Origin: Allobosea robiniae
Lineage (GTDB): Bacteria > Pseudomonadota > Alphaproteobacteria > Rhizobiales > Beijerinckiaceae
Length of the DNA: 64,000 nt
Direction of reading: 5' to 3'
Assembly: GCF_900102525.1 (NCBI RefSeq)
Contig: NZ_FNBZ01000004.1
Span: forward strand, 496,001 to 560,000
Shown: piece by piece, positions 23,704 to 33,263 of the stretch
How positions within the stretch are numbered: position 1 is the first letter of the stretch
Layout of the letters: the number at the start of each line of letters is the position of its first letter
Made by a program: the position numbers and the translations under genes
Notes under the pieces: generated by a model
Told to the model about the DNA's origin: nothing
Databases searched by the model: none
What the model saw: only the letters and a program-made list of their open reading frames with translations

Positions 23704-24747
23704 TCACAATCTCCGTTTCTTCTCCAGCGAGCGGCTCCAGCGCGAGAGCGCGAAGCAGATCAGCCAGTAGATCGCCCCCGAGAAGACATAAGCCTCCATG
23801 TTCATGCCGACCCAGTTGGGATCGGCAAGCGACGCCTGGGCGATGCCGAGCAGGTCGAGGATCGAGACGACCAGCACCAGCGTCGTGTTCTTGATCAGCG
23901 CGATGAACTCGTTGGTCATCGCCGGCAGCGAGATGCGTAGAGCCTGCGGCAGCACGATCAGGCCGGTCGCCTTCCAGTAGTTGAGGCCGAGCGCGGTCGC
24001 CGCCTCGCGCTGGCCCCTGGGCAGGGCCTGCAGGCCCCCGCGCACCGCTTCCGCCATATAGGCGGCGATGACGAAGCCCAGCCCGATCACGGCGCGCGCC
24101 AGCCGGTCGATGCCGATGCCGCCGGGCAGGATCAGCGGCAGCAGCAGCGACGCGAGGAAGATCACGGCGATGATCGGCACGCCGCGCCAGAACTCGATGA
24201 AGATGACGCTGATCAGCCGGATGATCCTGAGCTCCGATTGCCGGCCGAGCGCGAAGAGGATGCCGAGCGGGATCGCGATCAGGCTCGCATAGATCGAGAT
24301 GAACAGGGTCAGCATCAGACCGCCCCATTCGCGCGTCTCGATATCACGCAAGCCGAAACCGCCGGAGAGCAGCCAGATGCCGAGCGGCGGCAGGACGACC
24401 AGCATCACCAGGCCGAGCTTCAGCCTGAGACGCTGCGGTGCCAGGACCACCGCCGCGATCCCCAGCACGAAGGCGATCCCGGCGATATCGACGCGCCAGC
24501 GCTGGTCGACCGGATAGAGCCCGTACATGAACTGGCCGAAGCGGGCGCGGATGAAGACCCAGCAGGCGCCGCCGGGTGCACAATCCGCCCTAGTCGAGCC
24601 GACCCAGGTCGCATCGATCACCGCCCAGCGGATCAGCGGTATCGCGATCCAGGCGATCAGCACGACCAGCACCACGCTGGTGAAGCCCGTGAAGGGCGTG
24701 CCGAACAGGCGCTCGCGCCAAAGGGAGAGGGAGGAGGTGCGGGTCAT
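23704..24747 (-). CDS. aapM: General L-amino-acid ABC transporter permease AapM-type
   Basis: A 347-residue inner-membrane permease of the broad-specificity amino-acid importer of rhizobia. It has an N-terminal extension with one segment (VVLVVLIAWIAIPLIRW), a periplasmic loop with paired cysteines (RADCAPGGACWVF), a further TM block, then the permease core with EFWRGVPIIAVIF and the EAA loop GQREAATALGLNYWKATGL. It overlaps aapQ by four bases. The partner ATPase gene aapP, usually next, is absent from this locus. Confidence 0.9.
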   Translation of the reverse strand: MTRTSSLSLWRERLFGTPFTGFTSVVLVVLIAWIAIPLIRWAVIDATWVGSTRADCAPGGACWVFIRARFGQFMYGLYPVDQRWRVDIAGIAFVLGIAAVVLAPQRLRLKLGLVMLVVLPPLGIWLLSGGFGLRDIETREWGGLMLTLFISIYASLIAIPLGILFALGRQSELRIIRLISVIFIEFWRGVPIIAVIFLASLLLPLILPGGIGIDRLARAVIGLGFVIAAYMAEAVRGGLQALPRGQREAATALGLNYWKATGLIVLPQALRISLPAMTNEFIALIKNTTLVLVVSILDLLGIAQASLADPNWVGMNMEAYVFSGAIYWLICFALSRWSRSLEKKRRL

Positions 24748-25913
24748 CGCGTCACCAGGGCGATGCGGGCGTTGTACCAGTTCATCAGCGCCGACACCGC
24801 GAGCCCGATGACGAGATAGACCGCGAGCGTCATGGCGATGATCTCGATCGCCTGGCCGGTATTGTTGAGCGCCGAGCCCATGAACAGGCTGACCACGTCG
24901 GGATAGGCGATCGCCGCGCCGAAGGACGAGTTCTTGAGCACGTTGAGATACTGGTTGGTCAAGGGCGGGGTCATCACGCGCAAGGCCTGCGGGATGACGA
25001 CGAGGCTCAGAATCCGGCCGGGACGCAGGCCCAGCGCCGAAGCGGCCTCGCTCTGGCCCTTGGCCACGGATTCGATGCCGCCGCGCACGATCTCGGCGAT
25101 GAAGCCGGCGGTATAGGTGACGAGCGCCGCGAGCAGCGCGACGAATTCAGGGATGACGACGAAGCCGCCGCGATAGTTGAAGCCGCGCAGCACCGGAATG
25201 TCCCAGCGCGTGGCGAGGCTGGCCCAGGCGATCGCGAGCGCTGGCACCACCACGATCAGCCCGATGCCGATGGCGAGAAGCGGCGCGTCCTGCCCGGTGC
25301 GCTCCTTGCGGCGGCGCGCCCAGGCGCTGGCCAGCCAGTAGCAGAGCCAGGAGACCAGGACCGCCAGCGCCGCCCAGCGGAAATTGCCGGGCGCATCCGG
25401 CAGCGGGATGGTGATGCCGCGGTTGTTGAGGAAGGCGACGCCGAACAGGCCGATGCTCTGGCGCGGCTGCGGCAGGGCGGCGATGACACCGAAATACCAG
25501 AACAGCACGAAGAACAGCAGCGGGATATTGCGGACGAACTCGACATAGGCGCCGGCGATGGTCGAGAGCAGCCAGTGCGAGGACAGCCTGGCAATGCCGA
25601 GCGCGAAGCCGAGCAGCGTCGCCAGCACGATGGCGATCACGGTCACCAGCATGGTGTTGGCGACGCCGACCCAGAACAGGGCGAGGATGTTGTCGGCCTG
25701 CGTATAGTTGGTCAGGACGAAGGGCACCTCGATGCCCGAGGTGCGCCAGAGGAAGTCGAAGCCCGAGGCGATGCCGGCCTTGACCATGTTCTCCGAGGCG
25801 TTGCGCACGAAGAACACGGCGAGGCCGACGAGCAGCAGGATCAGGGCGATCTGGTAGAACCAGTCCCGGACGCGCTTGTCGTTGATGAAGGATAGGAAGC
25901 TGCTCACGACCAC
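24744..25913 (-). CDS. aapQ: General L-amino-acid ABC transporter permease AapQ-type
   Basis: A 389-residue permease with about eight membrane segments. N-terminal VRDWFYQIALILLLVGLAVF, the core EFVRNIPLLFFVLFWYFGV, a long loop carrying PLPDAPGNFRW, then EFVALLAALVTYTAGFIAEI and the EAA loop GQSEAASALGLRPGRI. It forms a heterodimer with AapM, with which it shares a four-base overlap. It follows aapJ after a 114-base gap holding a palindromic repeat. Confidence 0.92.
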   Translation of the reverse strand: MVVSSFLSFINDKRVRDWFYQIALILLLVGLAVFFVRNASENMVKAGIASGFDFLWRTSGIEVPFVLTNYTQADNILALFWVGVANTMLVTVIAIVLATLLGFALGIARLSSHWLLSTIAGAYVEFVRNIPLLFFVLFWYFGVIAALPQPRQSIGLFGVAFLNNRGITIPLPDAPGNFRWAALAVLVSWLCYWLASAWARRRKERTGQDAPLLAIGIGLIVVVPALAIAWASLATRWDIPVLRGFNYRGGFVVIPEFVALLAALVTYTAGFIAEIVRGGIESVAKGQSEAASALGLRPGRILSLVVIPQALRVMTPPLTNQYLNVLKNSSFGAAIAYPDVVSLFMGSALNNTGQAIEIIAMTLAVYLVIGLAVSALMNWYNARIALVTR

Positions 25914-25931
25914 CTCGATCGAGGTTCGCGG

Positions 25932-26014
25932 ACGTCATTCCCGGGCTTGACCCGGGAATCTCGTGACGCTTGGGCTGAATTCCGAGATGGCCGGGTCAAG
26001 CCCGGCCATGACGA
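25932..26014. repeat. Two-part palindromic intergenic repeat, copy 3
   Basis: Two perfect palindromes: ATTCCCGGG-CTTGA-CCCGGGAAT (25937-25959) and ATGGCCGGG-TCAAG-CCCGGCCAT (25987-26009), flanked by CGTC and GACG. It lies within the aapJ-aapQ gap, where a hairpin could lower expression of the permeases relative to the abundant binding protein. Confidence 0.8.
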
Positions 26015-26027
26015 GCCTTCACTATTC

Positions 26028-27059
26028 TCACTGGAAGGGCGGGGTGAAGAGCAGGCCGCCCTTGGTCCAGAGCTGGTTCTGGCCGCGCTCCATCTTCAGG
26101 TTCGAGCCCATGCCGACGGTGCGCTCATAGCTCTCGCCGTAATTACCGACCTGCTTGATGACGTTGTACATCCAGTCGTTCGAGAGCCCCATCATCGCAC
26201 CGAAGCCACCTTCGGCGCCGAGCAGGCGGCGGACTTCCGAATTCTTGGAGTTCGCCTTCATCTCGTCGACGTTCTTGGAGGTGACGCCGAGCGCCTCCGC
26301 CGCGATGGTGCCGTTCAGCACCCAGCGCACGATGAGCTGCCAGCGCTCGTCGCCCCAGCGCGTCACCGGCCCCTGCGGATCGTTCGAGATCGGCTGGGTC
26401 AGGATGATGTGCTCCTCGGGGTTCTTGAGCTTGGCGCGCTGGCCGGCGAGCGCGCCGACGCCGGCGGTATAGGCGTCGCAGCGGCCCGCGTCATAGGCGG
26501 CGATGGCGTCGTCGTTCTTCTGGAAATTGGTGATGGTGGTCTTGAGGTTGCGCTCGCGGAACCAGTCGGCGGCGTTCTTCTCCTCGGTCGAGCCGGCGGC
26601 GACGCAGACCGAGGCACCGTCGAGATCGGCGGCCGTCTTGGCATTGGCCGATTTGCGGACGATGAAGGTCTGGCCCTCGTAGAAATTGATGCCCTGGAAG
26701 TTGAGGCCGAGCGTCGCGTTGCGCGAGAAGGTGATGGTCGAGTTGCGCGCGAGCACATCGACCTGGCCCGATTGCAGGATCGGCCAGCGCTGCTGCACCG
26801 AGGTCGGGGTGTATTTCACCTTGCTGGCATCGCCGAGCACGGCCGCGGCCAGCGCCTTGCAGTAATCGACATCGAGCCCGCTCCACTCGCCCTTGTCATT
26901 GGCGAAGGAGAAGCCGGGCAGGCCGAGATGCACGCCGCATTCGAGATTGCCGCGCGCCTTGACGGCGTCCAGCGTCGGGCTCGGCGCGAGCTGCTGCGCC
27001 TGCGCCATCGAAGTTCCCGCGGCCAGCAAAAACGCCGCTCCCAAGATTCTGATCGTCAT
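26028..27059 (-). CDS. aapJ: Amino-acid ABC transporter substrate-binding protein AapJ-type
   Basis: A 343-residue periplasmic binding protein (family 3). The start at 27059 is chosen for its upstream GGGGAGACGG and because it yields a clean signal peptide (ILGAAFLLAAGTSMAQAQ). Mature features: KARGNLECGVHLGLPGFSF, WSGLDVDYCKALAAAVLGD, a RNSTITFSRNATLGLNFQGI segment characteristic of AapJ/BztA, and a C-terminal MGLSNDWMYNVIKQVGNYGE. It is first in aapJQM and should bind diverse L-amino acids. Confidence 0.93.
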   Translation of the reverse strand: MTIRILGAAFLLAAGTSMAQAQQLAPSPTLDAVKARGNLECGVHLGLPGFSFANDKGEWSGLDVDYCKALAAAVLGDASKVKYTPTSVQQRWPILQSGQVDVLARNSTITFSRNATLGLNFQGINFYEGQTFIVRKSANAKTAADLDGASVCVAAGSTEEKNAADWFRERNLKTTITNFQKNDDAIAAYDAGRCDAYTAGVGALAGQRAKLKNPEEHIILTQPISNDPQGPVTRWGDERWQLIVRWVLNGTIAAEALGVTSKNVDEMKANSKNSEVRRLLGAEGGFGAMMGLSNDWMYNVIKQVGNYGESYERTVGMGSNLKMERGQNQLWTKGGLLFTPPFQ

Positions 27060-27155
27060 ATCCGTCTCCCCGAGGCCGTCAGCAGCCTTCTGTGTTGCAA
27101 AGCGACTATGCAACAGGAGCAAGGAAAGCGGTAGCGGCGGAAATGCCAATCCGCG

Positions 27156-28199
27156 TCAGTTGCCGAAGATCGTGTTGAGCTGGCTGCCGACCATGATGAA
27201 GGTCGTGCGCTTCGACATCTCCTTCAGGCGCACCGCGCCGATATAGGTCATCGCCGAGCGCACGCCGCCCATCAGTTCCTGCATCGTGCCCTCGACCGGG
27301 CCGCGATAGGGCACCTCGACGGTCTTGCCCTCGGAGGCCCGGTACTTGGCGACGCCACCGGAATACTTGTTCATCGCCGTGTCCGAGGACATGCCGTAGA
27401 AGGTCATCGCGACCGGCACCGTCTCGCCGTCGCGCTCCTCGTAGCGGATCTCGCCCTCGCATTCGTCATGGCCGGCGAGCATGCCGCCCATCATCACGAA
27501 ATCGGAGCCGCCGCCATAGGCCTTGGCGACATCGCCGGGCACGGTCAGCCCGCCATCGCCGCAGACGAAGCCCTTCAGGCCATGGGCCGCGTCCGCGCAT
27601 TCGATGATGGCGGAGAGCTGGGGATAGCCGACGCCGGTCATCTTGCGGGTGGTGCAGACCGAGCCCGGCCCGATGCCGACCTTGACGATATCGGCCCCGG
27701 CGAGGATCAGCGCCTCGGTCATGTCGCCGGTGACGACATTGCCGGCCATGATCGCCGCATCCGGGAAGTCTGCGCGCGTCGCCTTGACCGTGTCGACGAA
27801 TTTTTCGGTGTAGCCGTTGGCGACGTCCAGGCAGATCTTGGTGATCGGCGAGCGGGCGTGGACGGCCTTGAGCTTGTCATGGTCGGAATCGGTCGTGCCT
27901 AGCGAATAGAAGGCGTTGGCCGAGCCCGGCTCGCGGAAGAAGGCGATCAGCTCCTCGGCGCTGTAATGCTTGTGCAGGGCGACCATGGCGCCGTGCTTCA
28001 GGAGCGCACGGGCCATCGCCATGGTGCCGACGACGTCCATGTTGGCGGCGATCAGCGGAAAACCCTTCCACTCCTTGCCGGTATGGGCGAAGCGGAACGA
28101 GCGCTCGACATCGACCTCGGCGCGGCTGCCCAGCGTCGAGCGCTTCGGGCGGATCAGCACGTCGCGGAAATCGAGCTTCGGATCGTTTTCGATGCGCAT
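27156..28199 (-). CDS. guaC: GMP reductase
   Basis: A 347-residue enzyme of the IMPDH/GMPR family without CBS domains, converting GMP to IMP with NADPH. The start at 28199 ([11 protein letters not shown]) matches the family; the longer open frame is not needed. The substrate-loop cysteine is in [18 protein letters not shown], preceded by [19 protein letters not shown], and the phosphate site is [18 protein letters not shown]. It sits 96 bases upstream of aapJ on the same strand; a functional link is not evident beyond nitrogen salvage. Confidence 0.93.
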   Translation of the reverse strand: MRIENDPKLDFRDVLIRPKRSTLGSRAEVDVERSFRFAHTGKEWKGFPLIAANMDVVGTMAMARALLKHGAMVALHKHYSAEELIAFFREPGSANAFYSLGTTDSDHDKLKAVHARSPITKICLDVANGYTEKFVDTVKATRADFPDAAIMAGNVVTGDMTEALILAGADIVKVGIGPGSVCTTRKMTGVGYPQLSAIIECADAAHGLKGFVCGDGGLTVPGDVAKAYGGGSDFVMMGGMLAGHDECEGEIRYEERDGETVPVAMTFYGMSSDTAMNKYSGGVAKYRASEGKTVEVPYRGPVEGTMQELMGGVRSAMTYIGAVRLKEMSKRTTFIMVGSQLNTIFGN

Positions 28200-28308
28200 G
28201 ATCGGGCCTCTGGATCTCGCTGTCGCGGGGCCAGGGCCCGGCGGCCGCACGCGGAGAGGCGTGCGCCGATTCATAGCCCCTGGGGCGGGAGCGGCGCAAT
28301 CCCGACGC

Positions 28309-29391
28309 TCAGGCCGCGGCTGGCGGCGGTGCCGTCGTGCGGGCGTTCTTGCGGATCGTATAGAGCGTCGCGCCGATGACGATAGCAGCGCCGAGCCAGG
28401 TGGTGAGCGCCGGAATCTCGGCAAAGAAGACGAAGCCGGTGAAGCTCGCCAGCAGCAGACGGCTGAAATCGAGCGGCGCCAGCGCCGCCGCCTCGCCGAC
28501 CTGATAGGCGCGGGTGATCAGCCATTGCCCGGCGGTGCCGAAGACGCTGAGCGTGATCAGCCAGAACCATTGATTGGGCGTCGGCATCTGCCACCACGCC
28601 CAGGTCGGTACCGCCAGCAGCACGATCAGCACGATGCCCTGATAGAGCAGGATCGTATCGGTGCGCTCGCTCGCGGCGAGCTTGCGGACGCTGACCGTGA
28701 TGGCGGCGCCGCAGATCGCACCGGCGACAGCGAGCATCGCATAGATGTCCAGCCCCTCCGAGCTCGGCCGCAGCATGATCAGCACGCCGACGAACCCGAT
28801 CGCCGTCGCCGTCCAGCGCCTGATATCGACGACCTCCTTGAGGACGAGGACCGCCGCGATGGTGACGAACAGCACCTGGCTGAAACCGATGGCGGTCGCC
28901 TGGGCAAGCGGGATTTTGACGACCGCCGTGAAGCCGCACAGCATGGACAGGAGCGTGACCACGCTGCGGAAGACCTGCAGGCCGAGCCGGTCGGTATGGA
29001 GCGCCCGCCGCAGACTGCCGGCGGCGAAGAGCAGCAGGATCGCCGTCATGATCACCTGCCGGATCAGCAGGATCTGCGCGAGCGGGATGGCCTGTCCGAC
29101 ATGCTTGATGCCGGCGACCATCACCGCATAGACAAGCAAGGCGGCGAGCATGAAGACCGAACCGCGCAGATTCGGGCTCGCGCCGCGCCACCAGTAGCGC
29201 AGGCGCTGCCTGCGGGTTTCCAGCCAGCCGAACCGGCCTGCCTTCGCGCCACCCGATGGCTCGGTCTCGACGATCGGAACGGAGGCGGAAGACCCGGGCG
29301 CCGGAGGCGCGGACGCGGCCGGCTCGTGCCAGGGGGCATCGCCCTCGAACCCCGGCCGACCCTGCCGGCCGGACTGCCGTTCCTCGCTCAT
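28309..29391 (-). CDS. EamA/DMT-family membrane transporter
   Basis: A 360-residue exporter-like protein with a cytosolic N-terminal extension of about 85 residues followed by ten hydrophobic segments in two EamA repeats ([20 protein letters not shown] begins the first; [20 protein letters not shown] the second). The start at 29391 has GAGGG upstream; an ATG 42 bases earlier is in frame. Family members export metabolites or amino acids; the substrate is unknown. It stands alone, divergent from the AbrB-family gene. Confidence 0.85.
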   Translation of the reverse strand: MSEERQSGRQGRPGFEGDAPWHEPAASAPPAPGSSASVPIVETEPSGGAKAGRFGWLETRRQRLRYWWRGASPNLRGSVFMLAALLVYAVMVAGIKHVGQAIPLAQILLIRQVIMTAILLLFAAGSLRRALHTDRLGLQVFRSVVTLLSMLCGFTAVVKIPLAQATAIGFSQVLFVTIAAVLVLKEVVDIRRWTATAIGFVGVLIMLRPSSEGLDIYAMLAVAGAICGAAITVSVRKLAASERTDTILLYQGIVLIVLLAVPTWAWWQMPTPNQWFWLITLSVFGTAGQWLITRAYQVGEAAALAPLDFSRLLLASFTGFVFFAEIPALTTWLGAAIVIGATLYTIRKNARTTAPPPAAA

Positions 29392-29681
29392 CACCCTCAA
29401 CCAGTGGTCGGCGGCCGATGGCCGGCGCGGCATTTCATCCCTTGCCGCAAATCATTGAGGAAACGCGGCAATTCGGCCAATGACAATGCGACATGGCCGC
29501 GTTGTTCCGGCCGCGCGACGCGCAGGGGCGACATACCCGGCGCGGACTGTGCAAGGCGGCGAACAGGCTCTAGGAGGAACCTCAAAGGGACCTGCCGCTT
29601 GACGCTTCGAGACCGCCTCTCTTCCCGCCTCCGGGCGGCCCTGGAAACCGACCGGCCGATCCGGCACGGCGGCATCGGCCG

Positions 29682-30791
29682 ATGAAGGCCGTGTTCGACG
29701 ATTTCCTGGACGGCCTCAAGGCGTTCGCCCCCAACCGCTTCCCCTATCGCCGTTTCGCGCTGGCGCTCGCGCTCGGCGGGCTCGGCGGCTGGCTTTTCGT
29801 GCAGGCCAAGCTGCCCCTGCCCTGGATGCTGGGCTCGATGGTGTTCTGCACCGTCACCGCGCTGGTCAACCTGCCGGTCGCCGCGCCAGCGGTGATCCGC
29901 CCGCCGATGACGGCGGTGATCGGGGTGATGCTCGGCGCCTCGTTCAAGCCGGAGGTGGTCTCGCAGATGCCGAACTGGCTGCCGACGCTCGCCGGGCTCG
30001 TGCTGTTCATGGTCGCCTGCGGGCTCTGCTGCGTCAGTTATTTCCGCCGCGTCGCCGGGTTCGACCCGGTCACCGCCTTCTTCTCGGGCATGCCCGGCGG
30101 CCTGATCGAGATGGTCACCGTCGGCGAAGAAAAGGGCGGCGATGCCCGCATCATCGCGCTGATCCATTCGGCCCGCATCCTGCTCGTGGTGATGACGCTG
30201 CCCTTCATCGTGCAGTGGATCGGCGGGGTGACGCTGAGCGGCGGGCGCGTCGCCGGCCCTTCCATCACGCAGACGCCGCTCGGTTCCGAACTCTGGCTGA
30301 TCGGCTGCGGCATCGCCGGCGTCATCGTCGGCCACTGGCTCCGGATGCCGGCGAAATATCTGCTCGGCCCGATGCTGGTCAGCGCGATTGTGCACGTCAC
30401 CGGCCTGAGCGCCGCGATGCCGCCGTCGGAGATCGTCAATGCGGCGCAGCTCGTTCTGGGCGTGACGATCGGCTGCCGCTTCGTCGGCACGGCACCGCGC
30501 ATCATCCTGCGCGTGCTGCTGCTCTCGGTCGGCTCGACCATGATCCTGCTGGCGCTGACGCTGGGCTTCGCCTGGCTCGTCGCGCTGATGTCCGTGCACG
30601 GCCATGTCCCGCTGATCCTGGCCTATTCGCCCGGTGGCCTCGCCGAGATGAGCCTGATCGCGCTGGCGCTCCATACCGAAGTCGCCTTCGTTGCGGCCCA
30701 TCACATCATCCGCGTCTTCCTGGTGATGGTCTCGGCCGGGCCGATCTTCGGCCTGATCGGCCGCCGGGACCGCAAGGCCGCAGCGGAATAG
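29682..30791 (+). CDS. AbrB-family membrane protein (PF05145)
   Basis: A 369-residue protein with about ten membrane segments in two similar halves, each with a glycine/proline-rich signature (LPLPWMLGSMVFCTV and AKYLLGPMLVSAIVHV; AFFSGMPGGLIEMVTVGEE and LAYSPGGLAEMSLIAL). It was historically mislabelled ammonia monooxygenase or AbrB regulator; it is a membrane protein of unproven transport function. It has a weak ribosome-binding site. It lies alone between the EamA gene and the polysaccharide region. Confidence 0.85.
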   Translation: MKAVFDDFLDGLKAFAPNRFPYRRFALALALGGLGGWLFVQAKLPLPWMLGSMVFCTVTALVNLPVAAPAVIRPPMTAVIGVMLGASFKPEVVSQMPNWLPTLAGLVLFMVACGLCCVSYFRRVAGFDPVTAFFSGMPGGLIEMVTVGEEKGGDARIIALIHSARILLVVMTLPFIVQWIGGVTLSGGRVAGPSITQTPLGSELWLIGCGIAGVIVGHWLRMPAKYLLGPMLVSAIVHVTGLSAAMPPSEIVNAAQLVLGVTIGCRFVGTAPRIILRVLLLSVGSTMILLALTLGFAWLVALMSVHGHVPLILAYSPGGLAEMSLIALALHTEVAFVAAHHIIRVFLVMVSAGPIFGLIGRRDRKAAAE

Positions 30792-30810
30792 CCGCCCCTT
30801 AGCATCGGAT

Positions 30811-30850
30811 AGATCATCGTTACCGCGTCCTATCGGACGCGCGATGATCT
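30811..30850. terminator. Interrupted inverted repeat between convergent genes
   Basis: Outer arms AGATCATCG (30811-30819) and CGATGATCT (30842-30850) and inner arms GCGTCC / GGACGC around TATC. It lies between two convergent genes, reaching the glycosyltransferase stop. No T-run follows, so it may be a bidirectional terminator or an RNA-stabilising hairpin. Confidence 0.45.
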
Positions 30851-32063
30851 ACGCCACGGCGACGGCAAGCCCGCGCGCGAGCCCGTCCGCCAGCGCCAGA
30901 CGCTGCCCCTCCATGAAGGCGGCGCCATCGATGCGCTGCCGATCGCCGGCACGGATCGCGGCGACGCGCTCCGTCACCGCCCGGGCAAAATCCGCCGCCG
31001 TATCGGCAGAGGTGAAGTTGGCCGGCAGCGTCGTGAAGCCGCGACAGGACAGAGCGGTCGCGACCGCCGGCAGGCCGAACTGCATCGCCTCGATCGTCTT
31101 GAGCTGCACGCCGGTCCCGGCTCGGCTCGACAGGGCTATCAGCCGGCAGGAGCGCAGGAAATGCTCGGCCGAGGGCACGCGCCCGACGAGCGTCACGTTC
31201 AACGGCGTCCGCAATTCGGGCGGCACCCGGCCGGCGACAGCGATGCGGATGTCGTCCGGCAGGAGCGGGCAGACCTCCTGGAGGAACCATTCCAGGCCGA
31301 TCAGGTTCGAGCCCCAGGTCCAGGTGCCGATCAGGCCGACATCGAAGGCCGGGGCCTCGCCGAGATCGCCGGGTGCAGCTGCGGCCGGCCCATGGGAGGA
31401 GACCAGCGGCAGGGCGCAGGATTTCTCCCGATAGGTGGGGCCGAGCGCCTGCCGGTCCTCCTCGGCCAGCGTCCAGATGAAGCGCGCCTCGTCCCAGAGC
31501 CGTCGCTCCAGCCGCTCCAGCAGGCGCGCCTCGCGCCGGTAGAGCCGGCGCAACAGCAGGCTTTCGGCATGATCTGCGTTCTGGCCGGCCGAAACATGCT
31601 CGACATTGTGCTCGACGAGGATGCAGGGCGCGAGCCGCAGCAACTCCGGAAAAGCACCCGGCAACATGACGGAATTCAGGATCAGCGCGTCGAAAGGCCC
31701 GTGAGCCCGGACGGTCTCGACGAGGCGGCCCTCTCCGGCGAGCCTGAGCTTCGCGCAGGCAACCGGCAAGCCGAGCCGTACGGCGGCCGTCAGCCAGCGC
31801 AGCTTCTGGGCGGTGGGCACCGCGGCGTTCTCGATATCGGCCTCGGCGACCACGACCGCCTGCTCCGGCTCGGCCGGAACCTCGCCGGGGCGCAGGAAGC
31901 CGATCGCCGTGACCTCGTGCCCGGCCGCGCGCAACGCCGAGAGGATCGCCGCATTGGCGATCTCGAAGCCGGTATCCGGCCGGGCGACGGGAATGAGCGA
32001 GGTCAGGAAAGCAAGACGCAAGGCGGAAAGCTCGTCGACAGGTGGTAACTCCACTCGTCTCAT
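30849..32063 (-). CDS. Glycosyltransferase, GT-B fold (group 1/GT4-like)
   Basis: A 404-residue cytosolic enzyme. The N-terminal Rossmann domain starts at LRLAFLTSLIPVARPDTGFE; a central segment CILVEHNVEHVSAGQNADHA, then the C-terminal domain with DVGLIGTWTWGSNLIGLEWF, the R-V-P-x-E-L block and a sugar-nucleotide site (AGTGVQLKTIEAMQFGLPAV) with the EAM glutamate. It probably adds a sugar to the exopolysaccharide repeat unit. It is divergent from the GT2 gene 119 bases away. Donor and acceptor are unknown. Confidence 0.85.
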   Translation of the reverse strand: MRRVELPPVDELSALRLAFLTSLIPVARPDTGFEIANAAILSALRAAGHEVTAIGFLRPGEVPAEPEQAVVVAEADIENAAVPTAQKLRWLTAAVRLGLPVACAKLRLAGEGRLVETVRAHGPFDALILNSVMLPGAFPELLRLAPCILVEHNVEHVSAGQNADHAESLLLRRLYRREARLLERLERRLWDEARFIWTLAEEDRQALGPTYREKSCALPLVSSHGPAAAAPGDLGEAPAFDVGLIGTWTWGSNLIGLEWFLQEVCPLLPDDIRIAVAGRVPPELRTPLNVTLVGRVPSAEHFLRSCRLIALSSRAGTGVQLKTIEAMQFGLPAVATALSCRGFTTLPANFTSADTAADFARAVTERVAAIRAGDRQRIDGAAFMEGQRLALADGLARGLAVAVA

Positions 32064-32182
32064 TGGCCGGGCAGGTCAAGCTGCGCCGTCGGCTATGATC
32101 AATAGGAGTTGGCGGGATCGGCCGCTCTTTCGACGAAGGCGGACACCGAACCTTAAGCTGCCGCAGCCTAGCTTGCGGGCCG

Positions 32183-33238
32183 ATGACCATGGCCAGCCAG
32201 ACAGCCCAGAGCACGCCGGGAGGCGGGCCGGACCACCCCGCCGGGCCGGTCTTCGGCACGCCCGAAAGCTTCGCGGTTGTGGCCGGTTCGGCGCCAGAAG
32301 CGCTGGCGGGCGTGACGAGCGTCGTCTGCGTCCCGACCTTCAAGCGTCCGGACATGCTGGAAGCGACATTGCGCTCGCTCGCCAGCCAAAAGGGCGGACA
32401 TGATTTCGCGGTGATCGTGGTCGAGAACGAGGGCATCGAGCGCGCCGGAGCGGCCCGCGCCAGTGCCCTGCTCGCGGCGGGGCTGTTCAAGGGCTTCGTT
32501 CTCGTCGAGCCGCGCCAGGGTAACTGCAAGGCCTATAACGCCGCCTGGCGCTGCGCCCTGACGCGCTTCCCGGCCCTGGAACAGATCCTCGGCATCGATG
32601 ACGACGAGGAGGCGGAGCCGGGCTGGCTCGATGCCTTCGTCACGGCGGCCCGGACCGCACCGGCAGAGCTGTTCGGCGGCTCGGTCACGCCGGTCTTCAC
32701 TGACGCCTCGCGCGCCTGGTTGTCGGCGCATCCGGTGTTCCGGTCGCATTACGGCAGTTCAGGCCCCGTGCCGATGCTCTATTCCAGCGCCAATTACCTG
32801 ATCCGGCGCAGCGTGCTCGAAAGGCTCGGCTTCCCCTTCCTCGACGAAAGCTTCGATTTCACCGGCGGCGGCGACACCGATTTCTTCACCCGCGCCAAGG
32901 CCGCCGGCTTCCGCTTCTGGTGGGTGCAGGAGGCGGCGCAGCGCGAGACCATGCCGGCACGGCGCAGCGAATTCGGCTGGATCCATGCGCGTGGCCTGCG
33001 CAATGGCGCGATCTCGGCGGCCATCGAGCGGCGGCAGAATCCTGGAACCGCCGGCAGGCTGCGGGTGCTGGCGAAATCGCTGGCCCTGCTCGCCGCGGCC
33101 GTCCCGCGCGGGCTCGCGCTCGGAATCCGCACCGGTTCGGGGCTGATCGGGCTCTACCATGCGCAGGTCGCGATCGGCCGGTTGATGTCGGAATTCGGCG
33201 TCGCCAACGAACAGTACCGCAAGCCCGAGAAGAACTGA
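32183..33238 (+). CDS. Glycosyltransferase family 2
   Basis: A 351-residue GT-A enzyme. After about 40 unstructured residues comes VVCVPTFKRPDMLEATLRSL, the nucleotide-binding start, then a metal-binding DDDEE in LGIDDDEEAEPGWLD, and an acceptor-site block TGGGDTDFFTRAKAAGF. A hydrophobic C-terminal stretch (SLALLAAAVPRGLALGI) may attach it to the inner membrane. The second ATG (32189) is an alternative start. Part of the polysaccharide region; product linkage unknown. Confidence 0.88.
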   Translation: MTMASQTAQSTPGGGPDHPAGPVFGTPESFAVVAGSAPEALAGVTSVVCVPTFKRPDMLEATLRSLASQKGGHDFAVIVVENEGIERAGAARASALLAAGLFKGFVLVEPRQGNCKAYNAAWRCALTRFPALEQILGIDDDEEAEPGWLDAFVTAARTAPAELFGGSVTPVFTDASRAWLSAHPVFRSHYGSSGPVPMLYSSANYLIRRSVLERLGFPFLDESFDFTGGGDTDFFTRAKAAGFRFWWVQEAAQRETMPARRSEFGWIHARGLRNGAISAAIERRQNPGTAGRLRVLAKSLALLAAAVPRGLALGIRTGSGLIGLYHAQVAIGRLMSEFGVANEQYRKPEKN

Positions 33239-33263
33239 CCCGGCTTTCGCCGCAGCAGACGGT

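Noticed and set aside
25263..25600. Internal start giving a shorter aapQ
   Set aside because: The full-length protein shows the complete AapQ layout including the N-terminal segment, so the long start is kept.
31290..31330. GGTTCGAGCCCC resembling a tRNA T-arm
   Set aside because: It lies inside a glycosyltransferase gene and no acceptor or anticodon stem can be folded around it. No tRNA was found in the window.
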